From Cellvibrionales bacterium (GTDB lineage: Bacteria > Pseudomonadota > Gammaproteobacteria > Pseudomonadales > UBA7434), in assembly GCA_018668095.1 (NCBI GenBank), contig JABIQF010000066.1:1-11776 (forward strand): a DNA stretch of 11,776 bases, given 5' to 3'. The translations under genes were made by a program, and so were the position numbers. The first letter of the stretch is position 1; each line of letters begins with the position of its first letter. The notes below the pieces were generated by a model. That model did not search any database, was not told the origin of the DNA, and saw only the letters and a list, made by a program, of their open reading frames with translations. Shown here piece after piece: positions 6,995 to 11,776 of this stretch.

Positions 6995-8398
6995 TCTGAT
7001 TCCGTATTCTCTGGTTTTCCACTTGATCCTCGCTTAATGCAGGCTTTAGAAAAAGCGGCGTATGAAGAGCCTACGCCTGTGCAAGCGGCTGCCATACCGG
7101 TTGGTCTAACAGGAAAAGATTTATTGGTAGGAGCAGAAACAGGCAGTGGTAAAACAGCTGCGTTTGTATTGCCAATGCTGCATCGCCTGCTACAAAAATC
7201 TGCTGAGTCTGGACGCGTTGATAATAGCGGTACACGCGCATTGGTATTGGTACCTACTCGCGAGCTAGCCATTCAGGTCGTCAAGCAATGTGATTTATTT
7301 GCCAGTTGCTCGCACATTAAAACGGGCCTGATTATTGGTGGTAATAGCTTTAAGTACCAACAGGCTATGTTTCGTAAGAATCCAGAGGTTATTGTTGCCA
7401 CACCAGGTCGTATGGCCGAGCATATTGGTCACGGCAGTACCGACTTACAAGACATCGAAGTATTAGTGCTTGATGAAGCCGATCGCATGCTCGATTTAGG
7501 CTTGGGTGCTGATGTAATAAAAATTGCTAATAACTGCAAAAAGCCCCGTCAGACAATGCTTTTTTCAGCGACGTTAACGCATAAAGCGTTTAGTGCAATC
7601 ACTCAAGATATTCTTGTTGATCCTGAAATTATTAAGCTGAATACCGTACGTGAACAGCACAGTAATATTGTGCAGCAAATTATATTAGCGGATGATCGCG
7701 ATCATAAAGACCGATTACTTGATGGTTTATTTGCCGAGCAGACATTTGAAAAGGCGCTTATTTTTTGTAATACGCGTGCACAAGCTACTCGCCTATGCGG
7801 TTTATTACGTTATCGCTCATCGGGCACAGAAAAGTTAAGAACCGGTTTGTTACATGGCGATATGGGTCAGGATGAACGGAAAGATACGGTTAACAAACTA
7901 CGCGGCGGCAATATTAATGTTGTGGTCGCCACAGATGTTGCTGCACGTGGTTTAGATATCAAAGGCATTGATATCGTTATTAACTATGATATGCCACGCA
8001 ATGGCACGGATTACACTCACCGCATTGGTCGAACAGGCCGAGCGGGTGAAGAAGGTTTGGCAGTATCGTTGATTAGCGCTTTCGAATGGAATTTAATGTC
8101 GAGCATTGAGCGCTATTTACGGGTGCGGTTTGATCAAAGAAAAATTAAAGGCCTAGAAGCTAAGTATAAAGGGCCGAAGAAAGTGAAGGCCTCAGGAAAA
8201 GCGGCGGGTACTAAGAAGAAAAAGTCGAAAGATGGCGACGATAAAGGCAAGGGGCGTCATAGAGATAAAAAGAATATTGGTAAGCGACGTGTGGCGTCAA
8301 AGAAGTCGAGTTCTGATGATGGCCGTTCGAAAGAGGGGCGCAGTCCTTTAAAGAAAAAGATTAAGCCGCAAGCGCCATTAAATGATGATGAGGGCTAG
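6992..8398 (+). CDS. srmB: DEAD-box ATP-dependent RNA helicase, SrmB-like
   Basis: DEAD-box helicases unwind short RNA duplexes using ATP; SrmB acts early in 50S ribosomal subunit assembly. The 468-aa protein has a Q motif (Phe9 and Gln31 in EPTPVQ) and motif I AETGSGKT (48-55). PTREL (88-92), TPGR (137-140), motif II DEAD (161-164) and motif III SAT (192-194) follow. ARGLDIKGID (318-327) and motif VI HRIGRTGR (343-350) complete the core. A lysine-rich tail follows from about residue 384. It includes RHRDKKNIGKRR (422-433), nearly the same as the RHRDTKNIGKRR segment of the E. coli SrmB tail as I recall it, which is why SrmB is preferred over RhlE or RhlB. The subfamily call is less certain than the DEAD-box call. 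The gene starts at TTG and converges on infA. Confidence 0.85.
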   Translation: MSDSVFSGFPLDPRLMQALEKAAYEEPTPVQAAAIPVGLTGKDLLVGAETGSGKTAAFVLPMLHRLLQKSAESGRVDNSGTRALVLVPTRELAIQVVKQCDLFASCSHIKTGLIIGGNSFKYQQAMFRKNPEVIVATPGRMAEHIGHGSTDLQDIEVLVLDEADRMLDLGLGADVIKIANNCKKPRQTMLFSATLTHKAFSAITQDILVDPEIIKLNTVREQHSNIVQQIILADDRDHKDRLLDGLFAEQTFEKALIFCNTRAQATRLCGLLRYRSSGTEKLRTGLLHGDMGQDERKDTVNKLRGGNINVVVATDVAARGLDIKGIDIVINYDMPRNGTDYTHRIGRTGRAGEEGLAVSLISAFEWNLMSSIERYLRVRFDQRKIKGLEAKYKGPKKVKASGKAAGTKKKKSKDGDDKGKGRHRDKKNIGKRRVASKKSSSDDGRSKEGRSPLKKKIKPQAPLNDDEG

Positions 8399-8564
8399 TT
8401 CGCGAAGCGTTTATTCTTTGAAAGGTAGACGTTTATAAGCGTAGATTGAAGATTGAGGTTTTAAGAAAGGCTAAAATAACCCGTCTTAATAAAACTCAAA
8501 GCGTTAGCTTTAAAAACACATTCTTTAACAGAGCGTTCTTTGCCAACGAATTAACTTAACAGAC

Positions 8565-8594
8565 AAAAAAGGCGGCTCGATATGTCGGCCACCC
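8565..8594 (-). terminator. rho-independent terminator of infA
   Basis: On the minus strand, 11 bases after the infA stop, GGTGGC pairs with GCCGCC. The stem is extended by CGA/TCG around the loop CATA, with one bulged A, and is followed directly by TTTTTT (8565-8570). This is a textbook intrinsic terminator oriented for infA. No matching T run exists on the plus strand, so it should not terminate the converging helicase transcript efficiently. Confidence 0.9.
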
Positions 8595-8604
8595 AATAAA
8601 TTAT

Positions 8605-8823
8605 CTATCTTGCTCTAAAGGTAATACGGCCTTTGCTTAAATCGTAAGGCGTCATTTCAACCTTCACTTTATCGCCAGTCAAAATTCGGATGTAGTTTTT
8701 ACGCATCTTGCCCGAGATGTGAGCAGTGATGACATGATCGTTTTCCAGTTTAACGCGGAAAGTAGTATTCGGCAGTGTGTCGATCACTTCGCCTTCAAAC
8801 TCGATATTCTCTTCTTTTGCCAT
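8605..8823 (-). CDS. infA: translation initiation factor IF-1
   Basis: IF-1 binds the A site of the 30S subunit during initiation and helps IF-2 and IF-3 select the initiator tRNA. The product is exactly 72 aa, the bacterial standard, and is a single S1-like OB-fold domain. It begins MAKEENIEFEGEV, has the conserved HISGKMRKNYIRIL segment (residues 35-48), and ends DLSKGRITFRAR. It lies 121 bp downstream of bpt on the same strand, the order aat-bpt-infA being that of Pseudomonas. A plausible own promoter and the strong terminator behind it suggest it can be expressed as a single-gene unit. Only a weak Shine-Dalgarno-like GGA precedes the ATG. clpA, often next to infA, is not here. Confidence 0.98.
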   Translation of the reverse strand: MAKEENIEFEGEVIDTLPNTTFRVKLENDHVITAHISGKMRKNYIRILTGDKVKVEMTPYDLSKGRITFRAR

Positions 8824-8896
8824 TCTAAGTGTATTCCAACAATTTTCATTTATCGGCGTTAGGTCTTTTTATGGCCTAATGCTCGCGAAGTCGCGC

Positions 8897-8925
8897 ATTT
8901 TGCCCTAAATAACAGGCAGAATCAA
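8897..8925 (-). promoter_or_regulatory. candidate infA promoter
   Basis: Reading the minus strand, TTGATT (8925-8920) and CAAAAT (8902-8897) are separated by exactly 17 bp and are followed by a GC-rich discriminator GCGCGAC. The predicted start near 8890 gives a leader of about 65 nt. That leader could form a small hairpin with a TTAGG/CCTAA stem (8859-8879). Each hexamer matches consensus at four of six positions. The position fits infA, which often has its own promoter. Confidence 0.45.
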
Positions 8926-8944
8926 AGATAAGTAATTACAACTA

Positions 8945-9652
8945 CTAATTTAGCGTTTGCCAGCGATTATTGAGGAGAAGTTCTATGGGGCGATAGTCGA
9001 TTTTATAGGACATTTTCCTGCATGAGCGTATCCAGTAGCCTAAATAGACGTAATCCAACTTTTCACGTCTAGCCTCACTAATTAGCCATAAAACAGCAAA
9101 GCTACCTAAGCTGCGACTCGAATATTCTGGATCAAAAAAGGTATAAATAGCAGAGAAGCTGTCTGTTAGATTATCTCTGATACTGACGGCCACCAATATG
9201 CCGTTAAGGCGAAACTCGGTAAAACGACTAAAGCGGGTTTGTTTTCCTAAAAATTCTTCATATTGCTCGGGCGTAGGCGGATACATATCGCCATCATCAT
9301 GCCGCAGCTCAATATAACTGGCGTAGAGTTGATAATGTTCTTCGCTAGTAATTGATACTACTTCTTGAACGGTTAAATCTTTGTTCTTATTTTCGATGCG
9401 CTTTTGTCTACGTGCAGGTGTAAATGTATTGACGGGAATTCTGGCCGGAATGCAATCATTACAACTCTGGCAATGCGGTCGATAAAAGTGTGTACCTGAA
9501 CGGCGGAAGCCAATTTCAGTTAGATCTTGATAGGATATTTCATTGAGTTCTGTTTCAGGGTCAATAAAAAGGGTCGTCGCTTCTTTATCCTCTTGATAAC
9601 TGCAGGGATGAGGTTTAGTAGCGAAAACTTTTAATTTTGAGAGTACGCTCAT
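8945..9652 (-). CDS. bpt: aspartate/glutamate leucyltransferase Bpt
   Basis: Bpt moves leucine from Leu-tRNA to proteins with N-terminal Asp or Glu, creating an N-degron for ClpS/ClpAP. It is related to eukaryotic arginyltransferase ATE1 and was formerly annotated as ate. The 235-aa protein has the family's cysteine-bearing N-terminal region (Cys17 in HPCSYQ; Cys61, Cys64 and Cys67 in HCQSCNDC). FRRSGTHFYRPHC (49-61) precedes the cysteine cluster. The GNAT-like C-terminal half contains DGDMYPPT (120-127), YTFFDPEY and the characteristic LGYWIRSCRKMSYK stretch (204-217). Its ATG overlaps the TGA of aat as ATGA, so the two are probably translationally coupled. The enzyme is absent from E. coli but common in Pseudomonas-like bacteria. 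Length and motifs look complete. Confidence 0.95.
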   Translation of the reverse strand: MSVLSKLKVFATKPHPCSYQEDKEATTLFIDPETELNEISYQDLTEIGFRRSGTHFYRPHCQSCNDCIPARIPVNTFTPARRQKRIENKNKDLTVQEVVSITSEEHYQLYASYIELRHDDGDMYPPTPEQYEEFLGKQTRFSRFTEFRLNGILVAVSIRDNLTDSFSAIYTFFDPEYSSRSLGSFAVLWLISEARREKLDYVYLGYWIRSCRKMSYKIDYRPIELLLNNRWQTLN

Positions 9653-10464
9653 AATATTTTTTCTATCTGCGCATCGGTGAATGCATTGGCCAATTCATAG
9701 CTGTTATCCCAATCCAGTGCTTGCCATGCATTGATATCAAGCGAAGGTTTTTTCTCGCTGTAGCCGGGAAGGCTTTTTTTAAATTGCTCTCTCGATAGCG
9801 TCGTTACACCAAGACTTTCTAAGTGTGGATTCATGATTTGGCAATCGAGAAATTCATAGCCCCATTTTTTTATTTGCATGCAGGTTAATGCGAAAGCGAT
9901 TTTTGATGCGTCTGTGCGGCGGTGGAACATGGACTCGCCAGAAAAAACAACGCCGGTCGCTACGCCATAAAGACCACCAATGAGCTCGTCGCCATCCCAA
10001 ACTTCAAACGAGTGAGCTTGTTTGTGATGGTGCATAGCGATATAGGCTTCAAGCATATCATCAGTAATCCACGTGTCTTCATTTTGTGTGTCTTCAGTTT
10101 GCGTCTCTTCAGCTTGTGCATCGTCAGCATCTTCGCTTTTTTTTGTGCTTCGGCAAACATCGGCGCAACTATGAATCACTTGTTCAAAATCGCGATTAAC
10201 CGTTAATTGATAGTTCTTTTGCCGCATATTCTTTTTTAAGCTTCTAGAAAGGTGCAGCGAGTCGAGGTGCATTACGGCACGAGGGTCGGGTGACCACCAC
10301 ATGATGGGTTGGTCATTACTGAACCAAGGAAAAATACCGAGCGAATAGGCGTTTGTAAGCCTTTCGTAGCTTAGGTCTCCGCCTACTGCTAATAGTCCAT
10401 CAGGATCTGCTAGTGCAGATTCCAGAGGAGGAAACGAATTATCAGTAGACTGTTGTTGCGACAT
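9649..10464 (-). CDS. aat: leucyl/phenylalanyl-tRNA-protein transferase Aat with acidic insertion
   Basis: Aat adds Leu or Phe from aminoacyl-tRNA to proteins with N-terminal Arg or Lys, marking them for ClpS/ClpAP degradation. Family motifs are clear: FPPLESALADPDGLLAVGGD (11-30), GIFPWFS (43-49), WWSPDPRAV (56-64), TWIT (131-134), AYIAMH (140-145) and GGLYGV (163-168). GESMFHR (176-182) and LDCQIMNPHLESLG (206-219) follow. At 271 aa it is longer than the E. coli protein (234). Part of the excess is an acidic insertion at residues 111-131, between the CADVCRST segment and TWIT, made of imperfect five-residue repeats. The active-site segments flank it intact, so the protein is probably functional. 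It lies upstream of bpt with a 4-bp overlap. No good Shine-Dalgarno or promoter is evident in the repeat-rich spacer, so transcription may continue from trxB. Confidence 0.95.
   Translation of the reverse strand: MSQQQSTDNSFPPLESALADPDGLLAVGGDLSYERLTNAYSLGIFPWFSNDQPIMWWSPDPRAVMHLDSLHLSRSLKKNMRQKNYQLTVNRDFEQVIHSCADVCRSTKKSEDADDAQAEETQTEDTQNEDTWITDDMLEAYIAMHHHKQAHSFEVWDGDELIGGLYGVATGVVFSGESMFHRRTDASKIAFALTCMQIKKWGYEFLDCQIMNPHLESLGVTTLSREQFKKSLPGYSEKKPSLDINAWQALDWDNSYELANAFTDAQIEKIL
10072..10134 (-). repeat. 15-bp imperfect tandem repeat inside aat, encoding acidic pentapeptides
   Basis: On the minus strand the codons for residues 111-131 form units EDA, DDAQA, EETQT, EDTQN and EDT. These are three full 15-bp copies flanked by partial ones. 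Copies 2 and 3 agree at 12 of 15 bases; copy 1 is more diverged. Because the period is a multiple of three, the frame is kept. E. coli Aat has only a short linker here, which argues for expansion by repeat duplication. Confidence 0.75.
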
Positions 10465-10501
10465 AAATTAGATGATCTCGGTAATCGGAGCTCCCTTTTT
10501 G

Positions 10502-10552
10502 TAAACGCCGCTTTTTTCTTAGCGTCGTTTTTTTGATAACGCCGCTTTGTTA
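10502..10552. repeat. three 17-bp T-rich tandem repeats upstream of aat
   Basis: Three consecutive 17-bp units are visible on the plus strand: TAAACGCCGCTTTTTTC (10502-10518), TTAGCGTCGTTTTTTTG (10519-10535) and ATAACGCCGCTTTGTTA (10536-10552). Units 1 and 3 match at 13 of 17 positions, and units 1 and 2 at 12 of 17. Each has an A-C/G-rich core followed by a T run, so the minus strand carries regularly spaced A tracts in the aat leader region. I see no coding potential. The function is unknown. Confidence 0.6.
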
Positions 10553-10580
10553 ATGTGTTTTTATTATTCTTGATGATGCA

Positions 10581-10639
10581 TTAGATGGTTATCATAAGCT
10601 GGTTCATCATAAACTGGCTCATCATTAGCTGGCTCATCA
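10581..10639. repeat. 15-bp direct-repeat array in the trxB-aat spacer
   Basis: On the plus strand, four head-to-tail units are seen: TTAGATGGTTATCA (14 bp, 10581-10594), TAAGCTGGTTCATCA (10595-10609), TAAACTGGCTCATCA (10610-10624) and TTAGCTGGCTCATCA (10625-10639). The last unit also forms the left arm of a perfect hairpin. Similarity decays away from the hairpin, as expected for stepwise duplication. The units contain stop codons on the minus strand, so this is not a repeat peptide. There are no spacers, so it is not a CRISPR. Confidence 0.8.
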
Positions 10640-10653
10640 AAGCCAGCTAATGA
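10622..10653. repeat. perfect 13-bp inverted repeat (hairpin) after trxB
   Basis: TCATTAGCTGGCT (10622-10634) and AGCCAGCTAATGA (10641-10653) are exact reverse complements around a 6-nt loop, CATCAA. The hairpin starts 16 bases past the trxB stop codon on the minus strand, the place where a terminator or 3'-stabilising hairpin would sit. No T run follows it on either strand. It may therefore be a rho-independent-terminator relic, an RNA-stabilising structure, or a site of REP-like type. Confidence 0.7.
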
Positions 10654-10669
10654 ACTTAAGCAGTGTATT

Positions 10670-11623
10670 CTAAGCTAGATCATCCAAAAACTTTTCAGCA
10701 TCAAGTGCAGCCATACAGCCAGATCCTGCTGAGGTAATGGCTTGACGGTAAACGTGATCGGCTACATCGCCCGCAGCAAAAACGCCAGGTATTGATGTTT
10801 GAGTCGCGTTACCTTGCGCGCCACTATTAATGGTTAGATAGCCATCTTTCATATCGAGTTGATCATTGAAGATGCCCGTATTCGGCTTGTGACCTATGGC
10901 TATAAATACGCCTGATAAATCGATATCTTCAGTGCCTGAGCCATCGGTAGCAGCTATACGCATACCGGTTACGCCCGTTGCATCACCTAACACTTCATCT
11001 AATGTGTGATTCCACTTGATAGTGATGTTACCGTTCTTGGCTTTCTCAAACAGCTTATCTTGTAATATTTTTTCTGAACGTAGGCTGTCGCGACGATGCA
11101 CTAAAACCACCTCAGAAGCGATATTCGATAAATATAAGGCTTCTTCAACAGCAGTGTTACCACCACCAATAACGGCTACTTTTTGATCGCGATAAAAGAA
11201 TCCATCGCAGGTGGCGCAGGCGCTAACGCCTCGGCCCATAAATGCTTCTTCAGAAGGAAGGCCCAAGTACTGAGCTGATGCGCCGGTGCAAATAATGAGG
11301 CTGTCACAGCTATAGACGCCGCTATTTCCGGTTAGGATAAAGGGGCGCTGATTCATATCAACCGCTTCAATATGATCAAAAATGATATTGGTATCAAAGC
11401 GTTCAGCATGCTTTTGCATACGAACCATTAAATCGGGACCTTGAACGCCATCAGGATCACCAGGCCAATTATCGACATCAGTCGTTGTTGTTAATTGTCC
11501 GCCTTGCTCCATACCAGTAATAAGAACAGGGTTAAGATTGGCGCGAGCAGCATAAACGGCAGCGGTATAACCGGCAGGGCCAGAGCCAAGGATGATTAAG
11601 CGGTGATGTATCGTTTCTGACAT
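10670..11623 (-). CDS. trxB: thioredoxin-disulfide reductase
   Basis: TrxB is a cytoplasmic FAD enzyme that passes electrons from NADPH to thioredoxin through a redox-active disulfide. The 317-aa protein (E. coli 321) has the FAD-binding GSGPAG motif (13-18). GMEQGGQL (37-44) and the catalytic CATC (Cys136, Cys139), followed by DGFFYRDQ, come next. The NADPH-binding GGGNTAVEEA (153-162), HRRDSLR (176-182) and the C-terminal FAD contact FAAGDVAD (282-289) complete the set. AAGGA, ten bases before the ATG, serves as Shine-Dalgarno. It heads the minus-strand group trxB-aat-bpt-infA, the same order as in Pseudomonas. The hairpin and repeats behind it may partly insulate it from aat. Confidence 0.98.
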   Translation of the reverse strand: MSETIHHRLIILGSGPAGYTAAVYAARANLNPVLITGMEQGGQLTTTTDVDNWPGDPDGVQGPDLMVRMQKHAERFDTNIIFDHIEAVDMNQRPFILTGNSGVYSCDSLIICTGASAQYLGLPSEEAFMGRGVSACATCDGFFYRDQKVAVIGGGNTAVEEALYLSNIASEVVLVHRRDSLRSEKILQDKLFEKAKNGNITIKWNHTLDEVLGDATGVTGMRIAATDGSGTEDIDLSGVFIAIGHKPNTGIFNDQLDMKDGYLTINSGAQGNATQTSIPGVFAAGDVADHVYRQAITSAGSGCMAALDAEKFLDDLA

Positions 11624-11671
11624 GGAGATTGGATCCTTTATTCAAATGTGAGCCTGTGTAAACGGATGGCA

Positions 11672-11700
11672 ATGATAATAGACAACGACGGTTGCGTTAA
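11672..11700 (-). promoter_or_regulatory. candidate trxB promoter
   Basis: On the minus strand, TTAACG (11700-11695) and TATCAT (11677-11672, five of six to the -10 consensus) are separated by 17 bp. They lie about 50 bp before the trxB ATG, giving a leader of roughly 40 nt. This is the best sigma-70-like pair I found in the divergent spacer; activity is inferred. Confidence 0.5.
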
Positions 11701-11711
11701 GCATTAATTCT

Positions 11712-11776
11712 ATGAATCGGCAAAAACGACAGTATATTTCTGGTAAGTTGCTAGTATTGATTGCTCAGAATGCAAG
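11712..11776 (+). CDS. 5' end of a possible divergent gene, cut by window end
   Basis: From the ATG at 11712 the frame stays open to the window end and reads MNRQKRQYISGKLLVLIAQNA. It has a basic start followed by a short hydrophobic stretch. In E. coli and Pseudomonas neighbourhoods ftsK lies near trxB and points away from it. FtsK begins with a short basic segment followed by membrane helices, so an ftsK start is possible. The 21 residues seen are too few to identify it. No strong Shine-Dalgarno precedes the ATG, and a different start cannot be excluded. Confidence 0.35.
   Translation, partial: MNRQKRQYISGKLLVLIAQNA

Noticed and set aside
8498..8511. Small hairpin AAAGC-GTTA-GCTTT after the helicase gene
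   Set aside because: The stem is only 5 bp, mostly A-T, and no T run follows on the plus strand. This is too weak to call as the helicase terminator.
9922..10206. Plus-strand open frame opposite aat
   Set aside because: It is antisense to strongly conserved Aat coding sequence and to its repeat insertion. Its composition reflects the complement of that gene.
10581..10653. CRISPR-like array
   Set aside because: The units are 15 bp, contiguous and without spacers, and no cas genes are nearby.
11681..11708. Plus-strand promoter for the divergent frame (GACA at 11681, ATTAAT at 11703)
   Set aside because: The predicted transcription start would fall after the proposed ATG, so it does not fit unless the message is leaderless or the start differs.

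Overview
The window is ordinary gammaproteobacterial core chromosome with moderate to low GC (judged by eye). The evidence for this is the fabZ-lpxA-lpxB-rnhB-dnaE order on the plus strand and the trxB-aat-bpt-infA order on the minus strand. Both orders are known from Pseudomonas-type gammaproteobacteria, and enterobacteria have close variants. The co-occurrence of aat and bpt, and a Met in the LpxA hydrocarbon-ruler position as in P. aeruginosa, point to a Pseudomonas-like or marine gammaproteobacterium rather than an enterobacterium. The genus cannot be named from this sequence.

Left half (1-6714, plus strand). The 3' part of fabZ (fatty acid elongation) is cut by the window edge. It is followed one base later by lpxA and then lpxB, two acyl-transfer/disaccharide-forming enzymes of lipid A synthesis. 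An unusual gap of about 110 bp with an inverted repeat separates lpxA from lpxB. The start of rnhB (RNase HII) overlaps the end of lpxB. After a 123-bp spacer comes full-length dnaE, the replicative DNA polymerase III alpha subunit.

Middle (6715-8604). An arginine tRNA (anticodon UCG) has its own recognisable promoter. It is followed by an SrmB-like DEAD-box RNA helicase that starts at TTG. The expected accA after dnaE is absent. The helicase converges on the minus-strand infA, which has a clear rho-independent terminator.

Right half (8605-11623, minus strand). Read in transcription order this is trxB (thioredoxin reductase), aat, bpt and infA. aat and bpt overlap by an ATGA and encode two N-end-rule aminoacyl-tRNA-protein transferases. 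infA encodes initiation factor IF-1 and probably has its own promoter. The trxB-aat spacer holds three kinds of small repeat: a perfect 13-bp hairpin, a 15-bp direct-repeat array and a 17-bp T-rich triplicate. aat itself carries an acidic pentapeptide-repeat insertion. An open frame begins at 11712 divergently from trxB and runs off the window; by synteny it may be ftsK.

I found no mobile element, CRISPR array, defence system or convincingly new system. The most interesting points are local: the repeat-derived insertion in Aat, the repeat-rich trxB-aat spacer, the joining of two conserved clusters at the tRNA/helicase region, and the residue-level predictions for LpxA and DnaE.
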